From the NCBI GenBank assembly GCA_017466345.1, contig JAFTUI010000024.1, positions 62,001-126,000 of the forward strand: a stretch of 64,000 bases of DNA. The letters run 5' to 3'. The position numbers and the translations under genes were made by a program. Of the stretch, positions 27,449 through 36,901 are shown piece by piece. The notes under the pieces are model-generated. The model worked only from the letters and a program-made list of their open reading frames with translations, was not told the origin of the DNA and did no database searches. Numbering within the stretch: position 1 is the first letter of the stretch; every line of letters starts with the position of its first letter. The DNA is from Tidjanibacter sp. Lineage in GTDB: Bacteria > Bacteroidota > Bacteroidia > Bacteroidales > Rikenellaceae.

Positions 27449-27751
27449 ATGCAAATTGAAGCAGAACTTTATGTAATAATACCCATTGTGTTAATCCTTG
27501 TTGCATTGGGAATTTTAATACTCATAGGCAAGGGTGATTGGGCTATTTCGGGCTACAACACAGCAAGCCCTGAGGAAAAAGCGCAGTACAACATCCGCCG
27601 CCTTAGGCTCCTTACGGGTCTTACGCTCCTTGTAGTTGCGGTAATTATGGTGCTCGATGCTATTCTAAATCTCAAATGGCTCATCATCGCCACCGTATTA
27701 CCCATCTGCCTGCTTGTCCTAATACTTGGTAACACTTGGGCTAAAAACTAA
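27449..27751 (+). CDS. DUF3784 family small membrane protein
   Basis: 100 residues with three hydrophobic helices (about 7-25, 52-69, 73-93) and a conserved cytoplasmic loop, GDWAISGYNTASPEEKAQYN, typical of DUF3784. Function unknown. It is 15 nt after the second M23 gene and probably in the same operon. Confidence 0.8.
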   Translation: MQIEAELYVIIPIVLILVALGILILIGKGDWAISGYNTASPEEKAQYNIRRLRLLTGLTLLVVAVIMVLDAILNLKWLIIATVLPICLLVLILGNTWAKN

Positions 27752-27759
27752 AATAATAT

Positions 27760-27790
27760 GGGCAGACAATGTTGGTTGTCTGCCCGTATT
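27760..27790. terminator. bidirectional terminator
   Basis: GGGCAGACAA and its exact complement are separated by 6 nt. AT-rich runs flank both sides. It lies between the convergent DUF3784 and lipoprotein genes. Confidence 0.8.
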
Positions 27791-27807
27791 ATTCTCATAT
27801 TATCGCT

Positions 27808-28305
27808 CTATTTTTTGGCAAGTTTAAGGGTCACATCATTGATAGCGGTGCCCTGATACCAGCCATTTTCGCCCTCGTCCTTATAGTCGTTGGAGTCTAC
27901 GGTAACCTCGACAGCTGCCGAAGCATAGTCGCCATTCTTCTCACCATCCACATCGTCTGCCACAATCTCGTGCTTATCGCGTGGGAAGGAGTTGTGCGAG
28001 AGCGTAACCATACCCTCTGCTGAGGTCACACCCACCGCAAGTGTATCAATATATGGCTCTGAGTTGATGTTGCCCGCCTCATCCCAACGATCTCTTACAC
28101 CTCGTTCTATGGCACTCACACGGATACCTTCAATGGGATTACCGCTTTCCAAATCCTCCACTTCTACATTGAAAACATAGTCAGCAGAGGGGCAGCCGTA
28201 CATTGCCGCAGGTCCACGAATAATATCCTCGATGGTTTCACACGAGGTTGCCATACTCGAAAAGCCGAGCACGCCGAGCAGCCATTTTACAACTTTACTT
28301 TTCAT
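27808..28305 (-). CDS. radical-SAM-associated putative lipoprotein
   Basis: 165 residues. The N-terminus MKSKVVKWLLGVLGFSSMA leads to a lipobox cysteine at 22. The mature start contains AAMYGCPSADYVF, close to the M/EYG-P motif of the Bacteroidales 'radical SAM-associated putative lipoprotein' family, then a carboxypeptidase-regulatory-like beta domain (NVEVEDLESGNPIEGIRVSAI). In other genomes such proteins sit beside a dedicated radical SAM enzyme; none is present here (neighbours are gltX and DUF3784). The family call is from memory of the motif. Confidence 0.65.
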   Translation of the reverse strand: MKSKVVKWLLGVLGFSSMATSCETIEDIIRGPAAMYGCPSADYVFNVEVEDLESGNPIEGIRVSAIERGVRDRWDEAGNINSEPYIDTLAVGVTSAEGMVTLSHNSFPRDKHEIVADDVDGEKNGDYASAAVEVTVDSNDYKDEGENGWYQGTAINDVTLKLAKK

Positions 28306-28387
28306 ACATCTTTGTTTTTAGTGGTAGACTTTCAATGTATAGACACTTGGGAGTCCCAAAACGTTGCACGGATTGGGCATTTTCTTC

Positions 28388-28424
28388 AAAAAAAAATTGC
28401 GCCCAACAGATTTATTGAGCGCAA
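28388..28424 (-). terminator. gltX terminator
   Basis: On the minus strand TTGCGCTCAA pairs with TTGGGCGCAA (one G-U pair, 8-nt loop), followed by nine T. It starts 28 nt past the gltX stop. Confidence 0.9.
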
Positions 28425-28451
28425 GTTAGTAATTATTGTGTAATTATGCAA

Positions 28452-29984
28452 CTACTCTGCTTTGGGCAGTGCGGCAAGGGCTGCATCCATACGGCGGAGC
28501 GACTCCTCTTTGCCGAGCACCTCACACATATCGTACATACCAAAGCCTTTGGGCTCGCCCACAATCGTGAGCCTCCAAGCGTTCATCACCAAGCCCATAC
28601 CAATCTGGTTCTCGGCAATCCACGCGCCGCAAACCCTCTCCATCTCGGCAGCAGAGAACTCTTCTATTCCTGCCAAGATGTTCCTCAGCTCGCCAATAAT
28701 GCGGGGAGCGTCGGCTTTCCAATACTTCTTGGTTGCCTTCTCGTCGTACGCCGCGGGAGCCTCGAAGAGGAACGAAGAGAGCGACCAGAACTCCTCGGGA
28801 AAGGTTGCCCTCATCTTAATCTGCGAAGCGATTTTAACAACTTTCTCACGCTCAATGTTGATGCCACGCTCGCGGAGCTGTGCCTCGTAGATGTCGGCAA
28901 TCTCCTCATTATTCCTTGCGTGCATATACTGAGCATTGAACCAATGAGCCTTATCGGGGCTGAAACGTGCGCCCGATTTACCTACCCTCTCCAACGAGAA
29001 TGCATCAATCAGCTCTTCCATAGAGAAAATCTCCTGCTCGGTACCGGGGTTCCAGCCCAGCAGAGCCAGCATATTGATAAACGCCTCGGGGAAGTATCCG
29101 TCCTCACGATAACCCCTCGACACCTCGCCCGAAGGAGCCACAAACTTCAAGGGGAATACGGGGAAGCCCAACTTGTCGCCATCGCGCTTGCTCAGTTTGC
29201 CCTGACCTGTGGGTTTCAAAAGCAGTGGAAGGTGTGCAAACTCGGGGCGGCTCTCCTCCCAACCGAAGGCACGATAGAGCAGATAGTGCAGGGGCAACGA
29301 AGGCAGCCACTCCTCGCCACGAATAACGTGCGAAATTTCCATCAGGTGGTCATCCACAATGTTTGCCAAGTGGTAGGTAGGAAGTGCGTCTGCCGACTTA
29401 TAGAGCACCTTATCGTCGAGCGTTGAGGTATTCATCTCCACGTGACCACGAATAAGGTCATCCATAGCCACAACCTCGTTCTCGGGCATCTTAAAACGGA
29501 TAACCCACTGGTCGCCACGCGCCTTGCGCTCCTCGACCTCCTCTGCCGAAAGGCGCAACGATGTGGCGAGCTTCTCGCGCACTGCATAGTTATAGCAGAA
29601 GGTTTCGCCCTTAGCCTCCATCTCAGCCCTCAGGTCGTTGAGTTCCTCGGGAGTATCGAATGCATAGTAGGCGTTGCCCGACTCCACAAGTTGCAGGGCA
29701 TATTTGAGGTAGATCTCTTTCCTTTCGCTCTGGCGATAGGGTGCGTGGGGACCTCCCTCGCGTACACCTTCGTCAATCTTGATGCCACACCATTCGAGCG
29801 ACTCCATAATATACTCCTCGGCACCGGGAACGTAGCGTGTCGAGTCGGTATCCTCGATGCGGAGGATGAAGTCGCCACCCCTCTGACGTGCAAAGAGGTA
29901 GTTATAGAGTGCGGTACGAACACCGCCAATGTGGAGTGCGCCCGTAGGAGATGGCGCAAAACGTACTCTTACTTTTCTGCTCAT
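28452..29984 (-). CDS. gltX: glutamate--tRNA ligase
   Basis: Class I synthetase. 510 residues with the HIGH-type motif [13 protein letters not shown] at residues 9-21 and the KMSKS-type KLSKRDG near residue 262. [10 protein letters not shown] and [15 protein letters not shown] are also conserved. It is preceded by GACGTTA heptad repeats 17 nt upstream of the start codon. Confidence 0.97.
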   Translation of the reverse strand: MSRKVRVRFAPSPTGALHIGGVRTALYNYLFARQRGGDFILRIEDTDSTRYVPGAEEYIMESLEWCGIKIDEGVREGGPHAPYRQSERKEIYLKYALQLVESGNAYYAFDTPEELNDLRAEMEAKGETFCYNYAVREKLATSLRLSAEEVEERKARGDQWVIRFKMPENEVVAMDDLIRGHVEMNTSTLDDKVLYKSADALPTYHLANIVDDHLMEISHVIRGEEWLPSLPLHYLLYRAFGWEESRPEFAHLPLLLKPTGQGKLSKRDGDKLGFPVFPLKFVAPSGEVSRGYREDGYFPEAFINMLALLGWNPGTEQEIFSMEELIDAFSLERVGKSGARFSPDKAHWFNAQYMHARNNEEIADIYEAQLRERGINIEREKVVKIASQIKMRATFPEEFWSLSSFLFEAPAAYDEKATKKYWKADAPRIIGELRNILAGIEEFSAAEMERVCGAWIAENQIGMGLVMNAWRLTIVGEPKGFGMYDMCEVLGKEESLRRMDAALAALPKAE

Positions 29985-30000
29985 ATAATTTTGTTTTGTC

Positions 30001-30085
30001 TAACGTCTAACGTCCAACGTCTAACGTCTGTCTGTTTTCGACCGCAGGTCGCGACTTTTGACGTTCGACTTTTGACGTTTGACGT
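30001..30085. repeat. heptad and 14-bp tandem repeats between ychF and gltX
   Basis: Four copies of TAACGTC-type heptads (30001-30028), then a CGACC-GCA-GGTCG dyad (about 30040-30052), then two exact copies of CGACTTTTGACGTT (30052-30065, 30066-30079) and a partial third. The left and right halves are roughly complementary, so the unit is also an imperfect palindrome. No gene is seen in this 124-bp gap. Confidence 0.8.
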
Positions 30086-30108
30086 AAAGTTACTCGTTAA
30101 TTTTACTC

Positions 30109-31209
30109 TTAAACATTGAAGAGGAAGTGCATAATGTCGCCATCCTGCACGGTATATTCCTTGCCCTCGATGCCGATTTTACCAGCCTCGCGGCACGCTT
30201 TCTCGCTACCGAGATCCACATAGTCGTCATACTTGATAACCTCGGCACGAATAAAGCCACGCTCGAAGTCGGTGTGGATAACTCCCGCAGCCTGAGGGGC
30301 TTTGAAGCCTTTGGTGTAGGTCCACGCCCTCGACTCATCGGCACCCGTGGTGAAGAATGTTTCCAAGCCGAGCAGTGCGTATGCGGCTTTAATAAGGCGG
30401 CTCACGCCCGACTCCTCAATACCCAATTCCTCCAAGAAAATCTGACGCTCCTCGTAACTCTCCAACTCGGCAATATCAGCCTCCGTTGCAGCTGCCACAA
30501 TCAGCAGTTCGGCTTTCTCCTCGCGGATAGCCTCGCGCACTGCATCAACGTATGCATTACCCGATGTAATGCTTGCCTCATCCACATTGCAGACATACAA
30601 AACGGGTTTGTTTGTGAGCAGACACAACTCTGCTACCCACTTGGCGTCCTCCTTGTTGTCAATCTCCACCGAGCGTGCTGCCCTACCCTGCTCCATAGCC
30701 TCTTTGTAGCGGCAAAGGATTTCATACTGTCGTTTGGCAACCTTATCGCCCGAGGCAGCCTGCTTTTGGGTCTTACCTATGCGATTTTCGATGGTTTCGA
30801 GGTCTTTCATTATAAGCTCGGTGTCGATAATCTCTTTGTCCCTCACAGGGTTTACCGAGCCATCAACGTGGGTAATGTTTGCGTTGTCGAAGCACCTCAG
30901 AACGTGGATGATAGCATCCGTATTGCGAATGTTGGCAAGGAACTTATTGCCCAAGCCTTCGCCCTTCGATGCACCTTTTACCAGGCCTGCAATATCTACA
31001 ATCTCGATAGTTGTAGGCACCACTCGCTTAGGATTGTCAATTTCGGCGAGCTTCGTAAGCCTCTGATCGGGAACGGTAATGACGCCCACATTGGGATCGA
31101 TGGTGCAGAAAGGGAAGTTTGCCGCCTGCGCCTTGGCGTTGGACAAACAGTTAAAAAGGGTACTCTTACCCACATTGGGAAGCCCCACTATGCCGCATTG
31201 TAAAGCCAT
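30109..31209 (-). CDS. ychF: redox-regulated ATPase/GTPase YchF (OLA1 family)
   Basis: Universal P-loop NTPase that binds ribosomes and prefers ATP. From the Met at 31209, 366 residues start MALQCGIVGLPNVGKSTLF, the family N-terminus; the longer frame adds 11 unconserved residues. G-domain: DPNVGVI, DIAGLVKGASKGEGLGNKFL and the altered G4 NVDE. The C-terminal TGS domain ends AREAGKIG-like, then EYTVQDGDIMHFLFNV. Confidence 0.96.
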   Translation of the reverse strand: MALQCGIVGLPNVGKSTLFNCLSNAKAQAANFPFCTIDPNVGVITVPDQRLTKLAEIDNPKRVVPTTIEIVDIAGLVKGASKGEGLGNKFLANIRNTDAIIHVLRCFDNANITHVDGSVNPVRDKEIIDTELIMKDLETIENRIGKTQKQAASGDKVAKRQYEILCRYKEAMEQGRAARSVEIDNKEDAKWVAELCLLTNKPVLYVCNVDEASITSGNAYVDAVREAIREEKAELLIVAAATEADIAELESYEERQIFLEELGIEESGVSRLIKAAYALLGLETFFTTGADESRAWTYTKGFKAPQAAGVIHTDFERGFIRAEVIKYDDYVDLGSEKACREAGKIGIEGKEYTVQDGDIMHFLFNV

Positions 31210-31239
31210 ATAAATGTTCTTTTTTTCTAAAACTTTCGG

Positions 31240-31287
31240 CAAAGATAACCATAAATTTGCTTTCTAAAATCAAAATTTGTAATTTTG
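31240..31287. promoter_or_regulatory. divergent promoters for ychF (-) and the acidic protein gene (+)
   Basis: Plus strand: TTTG (31256-31259), 20 nt, TAATTTTG (31280-31287), reading toward the gene at 31322. Minus strand: TATCTTTG (31240-31247) reading toward ychF, with TTTG 23 nt farther up. Both -7 boxes match TAnnTTTG. Confidence 0.65.
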
Positions 31288-31321
31288 AGGGATATATTAA
31301 GCGAATTTAATTTCTCGAACT

Positions 31322-32296
31322 ATGAAAGATACCCTAAAAACCCTCGAACTGCTCGAAGAGCACATTGACCGCCTCGCCGAACAAGGCATTTATGAGATAG
31401 AGCGCGACCTCCTGTTGGAGAGCCTGCGCAGAATGTATACATCCGTTCTCTCCATTGACACCGTAGCCGAAGAAGAGAAGGTTATTGATGCCTTATTGGG
31501 TTTGCCCAAAGAGTTTTTTGAGCCAAGCGATGAAGAAATGTATGGCTGTCCTCCCGCGGATTTCAAGGAGATAATCCCCGAAGAGGAGGTTGCAGAGGAG
31601 CCCGAAGAGGAGGCAGAGCCTGTTACTGAGGAGGTTATAGCAGAGCTCGAAGAGGAAGTTATAGAGGAAACCGAAGAGGAGGAGCCAGCCACTGAGCCTG
31701 AACCTATCGCAGAAGAGACCGAGGTTGGCGATGAGATTGACCACGAGGTGTTAATCTCTCTCTACGATGACGAAGAGGACGAGGAACCCGCTGTTGAGGA
31801 AGAGAGCGAAGAGGAAACCGAAGTGGAGGTCGCTCCCGAAGAGCCAAAGGCGGTAGAAGAGGAGCCAGCAGATATAGAGGAAGAGCCTATTATTGAGGAG
31901 ATAGATGAAGAGGAGGATGAGGAGCCCACTGGAATAGCCGAAGGCGAGCCGACTGCGGAAAAAGAAGAGACACAATCGGTAGTATTGGGCGATGTGCTTG
32001 CTATGGAGCAGACCACCCTTGCCGACAATCTTGCCGAGCAGATGGGTACGGACGTAGCAACAGCTGTTGGTGCTAACCTCTCGCTTCGTCAGACTATTGC
32101 CATAAACGACAAGTTTATCCTTATGCGCGACCTCTTTGGTGGCAACAACGACTACTACGAGACAGCCATTGAGAAACTCGACTCGTTCGACAATCTCGAT
32201 GATGCAATGCTTTACATCTACGACCATTTCCATTGGAATCCCAACAGCGAGGGCGCACGCCTGCTGATGGAACTCTTGGCTCGTAAACTTTTTTAG
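31322..32296 (+). CDS. hypothetical acidic linker protein
   Basis: 324 residues in three parts. An N-terminal helical region (1-75, MKDTLKTLELLEEHIDRL) and a C-terminal helical domain (about 235-324, including NDKFILMRDLFGGNNDYYETAIEKL) are joined by about 150 residues of Glu/Pro/Val-rich low complexity. The C-terminal region looks like a conserved Bacteroidales domain of unknown function. No signal peptide; likely cytosolic. It is followed by rsmI with a 16-nt gap. Function unknown. Confidence 0.7.
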   Translation: MKDTLKTLELLEEHIDRLAEQGIYEIERDLLLESLRRMYTSVLSIDTVAEEEKVIDALLGLPKEFFEPSDEEMYGCPPADFKEIIPEEEVAEEPEEEAEPVTEEVIAELEEEVIEETEEEEPATEPEPIAEETEVGDEIDHEVLISLYDDEEDEEPAVEEESEEETEVEVAPEEPKAVEEEPADIEEEPIIEEIDEEEDEEPTGIAEGEPTAEKEETQSVVLGDVLAMEQTTLADNLAEQMGTDVATAVGANLSLRQTIAINDKFILMRDLFGGNNDYYETAIEKLDSFDNLDDAMLYIYDHFHWNPNSEGARLLMELLARKLF

Positions 32297-32312
32297 CAAT
32301 AAGAACTGAGCA

Positions 32313-33011
32313 ATGCCAAAACTTTATATCATACCGACACCTATCGGCAACCTCGAAGATATGACCTACCGAGCTGTAAGGCTACTCCGCGAGGTTGATA
32401 TTGTGCTTGCCGAGGATACTCGCACCTCGCAGGTGCTACTGAAACACTACGGTATAGAGCGCAAACTCTTCTCGCACCACAAATACAACGAACACCAAAC
32501 GGTGGAGTTCGTAGCCTCGCGCATCGAGGCGGGCGAAAGTGTGGCTCTTATCTCAGATGCGGGCACACCTGGTATCTCCGATCCAGGTTTTCTCTTGGTG
32601 CGCACCTGCTTAGAGAGGGATTTGGAGGTGGAAACTCTCCCCGGAGCAACTGCCTTTGTCCCTGCCTTGGTGCAGAGTGGCTTTCCCTGCGATAGATTTT
32701 GCTTCGAGGGCTTTTTGCCACAGAAGAAAGGACGCAAAAAACGCCTTAATGCCCTTGCTGAGGAGCCTCGCACAATGATTTTCTACGAATCACCGTTTAG
32801 GGTTTTGAAGGCTCTGGGCGAATTTTCGGAGGTCTTTGGCTCGGAGCGCAGAGTGAGTGTTTCAAGAGAGCTGTCCAAGAAATTTGAGCAAACAGTGCGT
32901 GGCACCATCAGCGAGGTCATTGCCCACTTTGAGGCGCATCCTCCCAAAGGCGAGTTTGTAATGATAGTGGAGGGTGCGGGTAAGAATGAAGATAATAGAG
33001 AAGAAGAGTAA
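32313..33011 (+). CDS. rsmI: 16S rRNA (cytidine1402-2'-O)-methyltransferase
   Basis: SAM-dependent methylation of C1402 in the ribosomal P site. 232 residues; starts MPKLYIIPTPIGNLEDMTYRAV, with LAEDTRTSQVLLKHY, ISDAGTPGISDPG and the LPGATAFVPALVQSGFP region conserved. TP-methylase fold. It is slightly shorter than the E. coli protein, as in other Bacteroidota. Confidence 0.96.
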   Translation: MPKLYIIPTPIGNLEDMTYRAVRLLREVDIVLAEDTRTSQVLLKHYGIERKLFSHHKYNEHQTVEFVASRIEAGESVALISDAGTPGISDPGFLLVRTCLERDLEVETLPGATAFVPALVQSGFPCDRFCFEGFLPQKKGRKKRLNALAEEPRTMIFYESPFRVLKALGEFSEVFGSERRVSVSRELSKKFEQTVRGTISEVIAHFEAHPPKGEFVMIVEGAGKNEDNREEE

Positions 33012-33030
33012 TGCATAGACAAATACAACA

Positions 33031-34452
33031 ATGGACGTAAATCAGGATAACAATAGATTGCCAGAGGTGGAGAATAACCCCACAAATAGACCGCGTATTG
33101 ACCTATTGGCTATGCTTAGGCGCATCGTCAAAAATACCCGCCAATTTATGCACGGCAGGTTCGATCTTCGCGAAGGAAGTGCCCCCCAAGCAGAGGTAAT
33201 CGAGGAGGTTCGCAAAGGCATCGACTTCAAAGGCACCAACCTATGGGTGTTGATGTTTGCCGTATTTATCGCCTCGCTTGGTCTGAACGTAAACTCTACG
33301 GCTGTGATTATTGGTGCGATGCTGGTATCGCCCCTTATGGGACCAATCACAGGCATAGGCTTGTCGTTGGGTATCAACGACTTCGAGATGCTCAAAGCCT
33401 CTTGGCGCAACTTTTTGCTAATGGTTGCCGTAAGCCTTATAACCAGCACAATCTACTTTTTTATTTCGCCAATTTCGACTGCACAGAGCGAACTTTTGGC
33501 ACGCACAAGCCCCACCACCTACGATGTACTGATAGCATTTTTTGGCGGTTTGGCGGGTATGGTTGCCCAAACTCGCAAGGATAAGGCTATGACGGTGGTG
33601 TCGGGTGTGGCTATTGCCACTGCGCTGATGCCTCCTTTGTGTACGGCTGGTTTCGGTATCGCAACAGGCAACTTCAATTTCTTCTTTGGTGCGCTCTACC
33701 TATTTACCATCAATGCCGTATTCATTGCAGTGGCAACCTACCTTGTAGTACTCTTTTTGCGCTACGAAAAGAAGACCATTCTCGACCCCGTACAGCAAAA
33801 AAAGAACACCCGCTACATCACGTTGGTAATCATTTTGGTTGGCGTTCCGAGCATATTGTTGGGCGCACAGATTGTACGCCGCACAACATTTGAGGAGAAT
33901 GTGGACAGATATGTCAGCAAAGTGTTCCAATTCAACCGCACAATGATTGTGGATTACTCCAAAGAGTTCCATTACGAGGATGATCTCTCGCGAGTAGAGA
34001 TTAGGCTCGTTGGCGAGCCCCTTTCGGAAGATGTCATCGACAATGCTCGCGCACAGATGGACGACTTCGGGCTCCACAAAACCGAACTAATTGTAAAGCA
34101 AGCCGATAGTGACGAAAGACTCGATATTAGCAAGTTGCAGAACAGTTACGCCGACATTATAGACGAAAAGAATAATACCATAAGGCGTTTGGAGCAGCGA
34201 CTTGCGACTGTCACACCCATTGACACGCTGTCGGGTGCAGACATTTCGCGTGAGTTGGCTATCGCAGTGGAGAATGTCGGCTCGGTATCGCTCTCGAAAC
34301 ACACTGCCTACAACAATGGCTCTGCCGAAGGTGTAAGAGTGGTTGCTATCGTTAGGGCAATCGATCCTGCCGAACCCATAGATTTGGAAAAGGTACGCCA
34401 ATTGCTGGCTGTACGCACCAAAAGCAACGACATTAAGGTAATTCAGGAGTAA
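33031..34452 (+). CDS. DUF389 (TIGR00341-type) membrane protein
   Basis: 473 residues. A cytosolic N-terminus, then the DUF389 region at about 70-245 with five or six transmembrane helices; conserved text includes ASLGLNVNSTAVIIGAMLVSP and IGIGLSLGINDFEMLKAS, plus ATALMPPLCTAGFGIATG. A C-terminal soluble part of about 200 residues (from about 275) with a coiled coil near ITEEKNNTIRRLEQ-like text follows. Function is not established for the family. Confidence 0.88.
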   Translation: MDVNQDNNRLPEVENNPTNRPRIDLLAMLRRIVKNTRQFMHGRFDLREGSAPQAEVIEEVRKGIDFKGTNLWVLMFAVFIASLGLNVNSTAVIIGAMLVSPLMGPITGIGLSLGINDFEMLKASWRNFLLMVAVSLITSTIYFFISPISTAQSELLARTSPTTYDVLIAFFGGLAGMVAQTRKDKAMTVVSGVAIATALMPPLCTAGFGIATGNFNFFFGALYLFTINAVFIAVATYLVVLFLRYEKKTILDPVQQKKNTRYITLVIILVGVPSILLGAQIVRRTTFEENVDRYVSKVFQFNRTMIVDYSKEFHYEDDLSRVEIRLVGEPLSEDVIDNARAQMDDFGLHKTELIVKQADSDERLDISKLQNSYADIIDEKNNTIRRLEQRLATVTPIDTLSGADISRELAIAVENVGSVSLSKHTAYNNGSAEGVRVVAIVRAIDPAEPIDLEKVRQLLAVRTKSNDIKVIQE

Positions 34453-34480
34453 CAACACAAAAAACAACAGAGAATAACAA

Positions 34481-35410
34481 ATGGCTCACAAAGAGAAAAA
34501 GAGCAGTAGTTTGGGACAGGATGTAGCTTACTACACCCTGCTTGGTGTGACCAAGTTGGTGGGCTACCTCCCCTACTTTGTACTCTATCGCCTGCTGGCA
34601 CCTTTTATATACTTCATCTTGCGCCACGTTCTGCGCTACCGTGTCGCGGTTGTAAGGCGAAATTTGCAAAACTCCTTCCCCGAAAAGAGTGAGAAGGAGA
34701 GAAGAGAGATTGAGCGCAAATTCTATCACCATCTCTCGGAGGTCTTTGTTGATGTTATTGATATGACAAGTATGTCGCCCAAGGAACTCAAACGCCGAAT
34801 GGTGGTGGAGAATATGGAGCAGACCGATAGGGAGATTGGTAATAGCAACTGGATTGCTGCCCTTGCTCACTTTGGCGAATGGGAGTATTTCTCGGTCTAT
34901 GCTATCGACCACCCCTACCACAACATTGGCGTCTATCATCCGCTGAGCAACAAGGTTATGGACCGCTTTATGCTCTACATACGCCGCCGCTTCGGTATGG
35001 AGGTGGCACCTATGAACTCACTTGCACGTCCCGTAGTGAAAAACCTTAAAGCGGGCGAGCAGATGGCTCTCGGACTCATTGCCGACCAACGTCCTCGTAT
35101 TGCGGATAGCGATAAGATATGGCGTACCTTCCTCAATCAAGACGCTCGCTTCTTTGGCGGCATAGGCAACTATGCCAAGCGTTTTGGTATGATGGTCTAC
35201 ACTCTTGACATAGAGAAAATTAAACCATCGCACTACAAGTGTAACTTCATACAGCTCTACGATGGCAAAGAGGATATATCCGAGGAGCAGATTATGGATC
35301 GCTATGTAGCCAAAATAGAGGAGATAATACGCCGCCGCCCAGAGTTGTGGCTATGGTCACACGATAGGTGGAAACACCGCAAGCCAGCAGAGCAACCTAC
35401 CATAGAATAG
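34481..35410 (+). CDS. LpxL/HtrB-type lysophospholipid acyltransferase
   Basis: 309 residues with one N-terminal membrane helix (about 30-50). The acyltransferase motif HFGEWE (H-x4-E) is at about residue 128, followed by NSLARPVVKNLKAGEQMALGLIADQRPR and a C-terminal RRPELWLWSHDRWKHR, matching late lipid A acyltransferases. It should add the secondary acyl chain to lipid A. The glycosyltransferase gene follows after 22 nt. Confidence 0.92.
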   Translation: MAHKEKKSSSLGQDVAYYTLLGVTKLVGYLPYFVLYRLLAPFIYFILRHVLRYRVAVVRRNLQNSFPEKSEKERREIERKFYHHLSEVFVDVIDMTSMSPKELKRRMVVENMEQTDREIGNSNWIAALAHFGEWEYFSVYAIDHPYHNIGVYHPLSNKVMDRFMLYIRRRFGMEVAPMNSLARPVVKNLKAGEQMALGLIADQRPRIADSDKIWRTFLNQDARFFGGIGNYAKRFGMMVYTLDIEKIKPSHYKCNFIQLYDGKEDISEEQIMDRYVAKIEEIIRRRPELWLWSHDRWKHRKPAEQPTIE

Positions 35411-35432
35411 CCGCACAAAGTTTTTTAACACA

Positions 35433-36428
35433 ATGCTCAACACCAAGGTCGTAATACTCAATTGGAATGGCGAAGAGTGGCTCTCGCGCTTTCTGCCTCG
35501 CATAGTGGCAACACTACCTGAGTGGGCTACGCTTGTGGTTGCCGACAATGGCTCTGAGGACTCTTCGGAGGAGATTGTGAGCCACCAAGAGGGTGTGGAG
35601 TGGTTACCGTTGGGCAAGAATTATGGCTTCGCCGAGGGGTACAACAGGGCTTTGGCGGAGATGGAGGGCGAGGTTTTCGTGCTTCTCAATAGCGATGTGA
35701 AGCCTGCCGATGGGTGGCTGACGCCACTTGTGGAGAGGTTAATGGAGAGTGATAAAATTGCTGCCGTTCAGCCGAAGATACTATCCTACTCAGAGCCCAC
35801 GAAGTTTGAGTATGCAGGTGCTGCGGGAGGTTTTATTGACCGCTATGGCTATCCTTTCTGTCGTGGGCGCATTATGAATATCACAGAGCAAGACAAGGGG
35901 CAGTACGATACTGCAACATCCATCTTTTGGGCAAGCGGAGCTTGTATGGCTATTAGAGCTGAGGCGTGGCGCAAGGCAGGAGGTTTGGATGGCGACTTTT
36001 TTGCCCATATGGAGGAGATTGACCTCTGCTGGCGACTGCAACTACTTGGTTACGAGATTGCAGCAGAGCCCCGCAGTGTGGTCTATCACGTTGGTGGAGG
36101 AACACTGCCCAACAATTCGCCACGCAAGATTTATCTCAACTTCCGCAACTCGCTCTGTATGTTGCACAAATGCCTTCCCGATGAAGAAAGGTGGCGACTT
36201 GGAGTGAGGATGTGGATGGATAGGCTCTCGTGGATGGTTTATGTGCTTACGGGCAAGTGGGCTTTTGCTCGTGAGGTCTGCCGAGCGCACCGCGACTACA
36301 AGCGTATGCGCCCATCGCTCGATGCAAAACGCCAACTACTACCCCACAATCTCCGCCCTACCACCATCTACAATGGGTGGATAGTATGGAAACATCTATG
36401 GGGCAAGAGAAGATTTGAACAATTATAG
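35433..36428 (+). CDS. family 2 glycosyltransferase
   Basis: 331 residues. GT-A fold features: VVILNWNGEEWLSRFLP at the start, VVADNGSEDSSEEIV, the DxD-like LLNSDVKPADGWL, and FAHMEEIDLCWRLQLLGY toward the acceptor side. Resembles rhamnosyltransferase-type enzymes of cell-surface polysaccharides. With the upstream acyltransferase it may act on lipid A core or another surface glycan; the sugar cannot be read from sequence. Confidence 0.92.
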   Translation: MLNTKVVILNWNGEEWLSRFLPRIVATLPEWATLVVADNGSEDSSEEIVSHQEGVEWLPLGKNYGFAEGYNRALAEMEGEVFVLLNSDVKPADGWLTPLVERLMESDKIAAVQPKILSYSEPTKFEYAGAAGGFIDRYGYPFCRGRIMNITEQDKGQYDTATSIFWASGACMAIRAEAWRKAGGLDGDFFAHMEEIDLCWRLQLLGYEIAAEPRSVVYHVGGGTLPNNSPRKIYLNFRNSLCMLHKCLPDEERWRLGVRMWMDRLSWMVYVLTGKWAFAREVCRAHRDYKRMRPSLDAKRQLLPHNLRPTTIYNGWIVWKHLWGKRRFEQL

Positions 36429-36451
36429 AAACCTTAATAATTTATAGTACT

Positions 36452-36877
36452 ATGGAAATTTGGCATATCTGGGCTATTGTAGCCGTACTTTTCGTCATTG
36501 GCGAGATCTTCACTTCTGGCTTTGCATTCATTTGCTTTGCCGTAGGTTGCATAGGTGGAGCCATTGCTGCCGCTGCGGGCGCGATTTTGGAGTGGCAACT
36601 TGGCATCTTTGCCATCGCCACGTTTGTTGCTTTCTTGTTGGTGCGCCCACTGCTTAAAAAACTATCGGCTAAGGACGAAATTGCAACCAATGCAGACGCG
36701 CTTATCGGTCGTACTGCAAAGGTTACCGAGTGCATAGAGGTTGGTGGCAAAGGTCGCGTGGCTATCGATGGCGACATTTGGCAGGCTGTGAGCCACGAGC
36801 AGACCGACATCGCCGAGGGCGAATGGGTGGAGGTCATCTCACGCGAGAGCATCGTCCTTACCGTAAAACGCAAATAA
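36452..36877 (+). CDS. NfeD-family membrane protein
   Basis: 141 residues: hydrophobic helices over about 6-72 (IWAIVAVLFVIGEIFTSGFAFICF first) and a C-terminal OB-fold-like domain (LIGRTAKVTECIEVGGKGRVAIDG). Short NfeD proteins partner with SPFH proteins in membrane microdomains. The SPFH gene follows 24 nt downstream, which supports the pairing. Confidence 0.9.
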   Translation: MEIWHIWAIVAVLFVIGEIFTSGFAFICFAVGCIGGAIAAAAGAILEWQLGIFAIATFVAFLLVRPLLKKLSAKDEIATNADALIGRTAKVTECIEVGGKGRVAIDGDIWQAVSHEQTDIAEGEWVEVISRESIVLTVKRK

Positions 36878-36901
36878 TCAACTCATTAAAACTATACAAC
36901 T

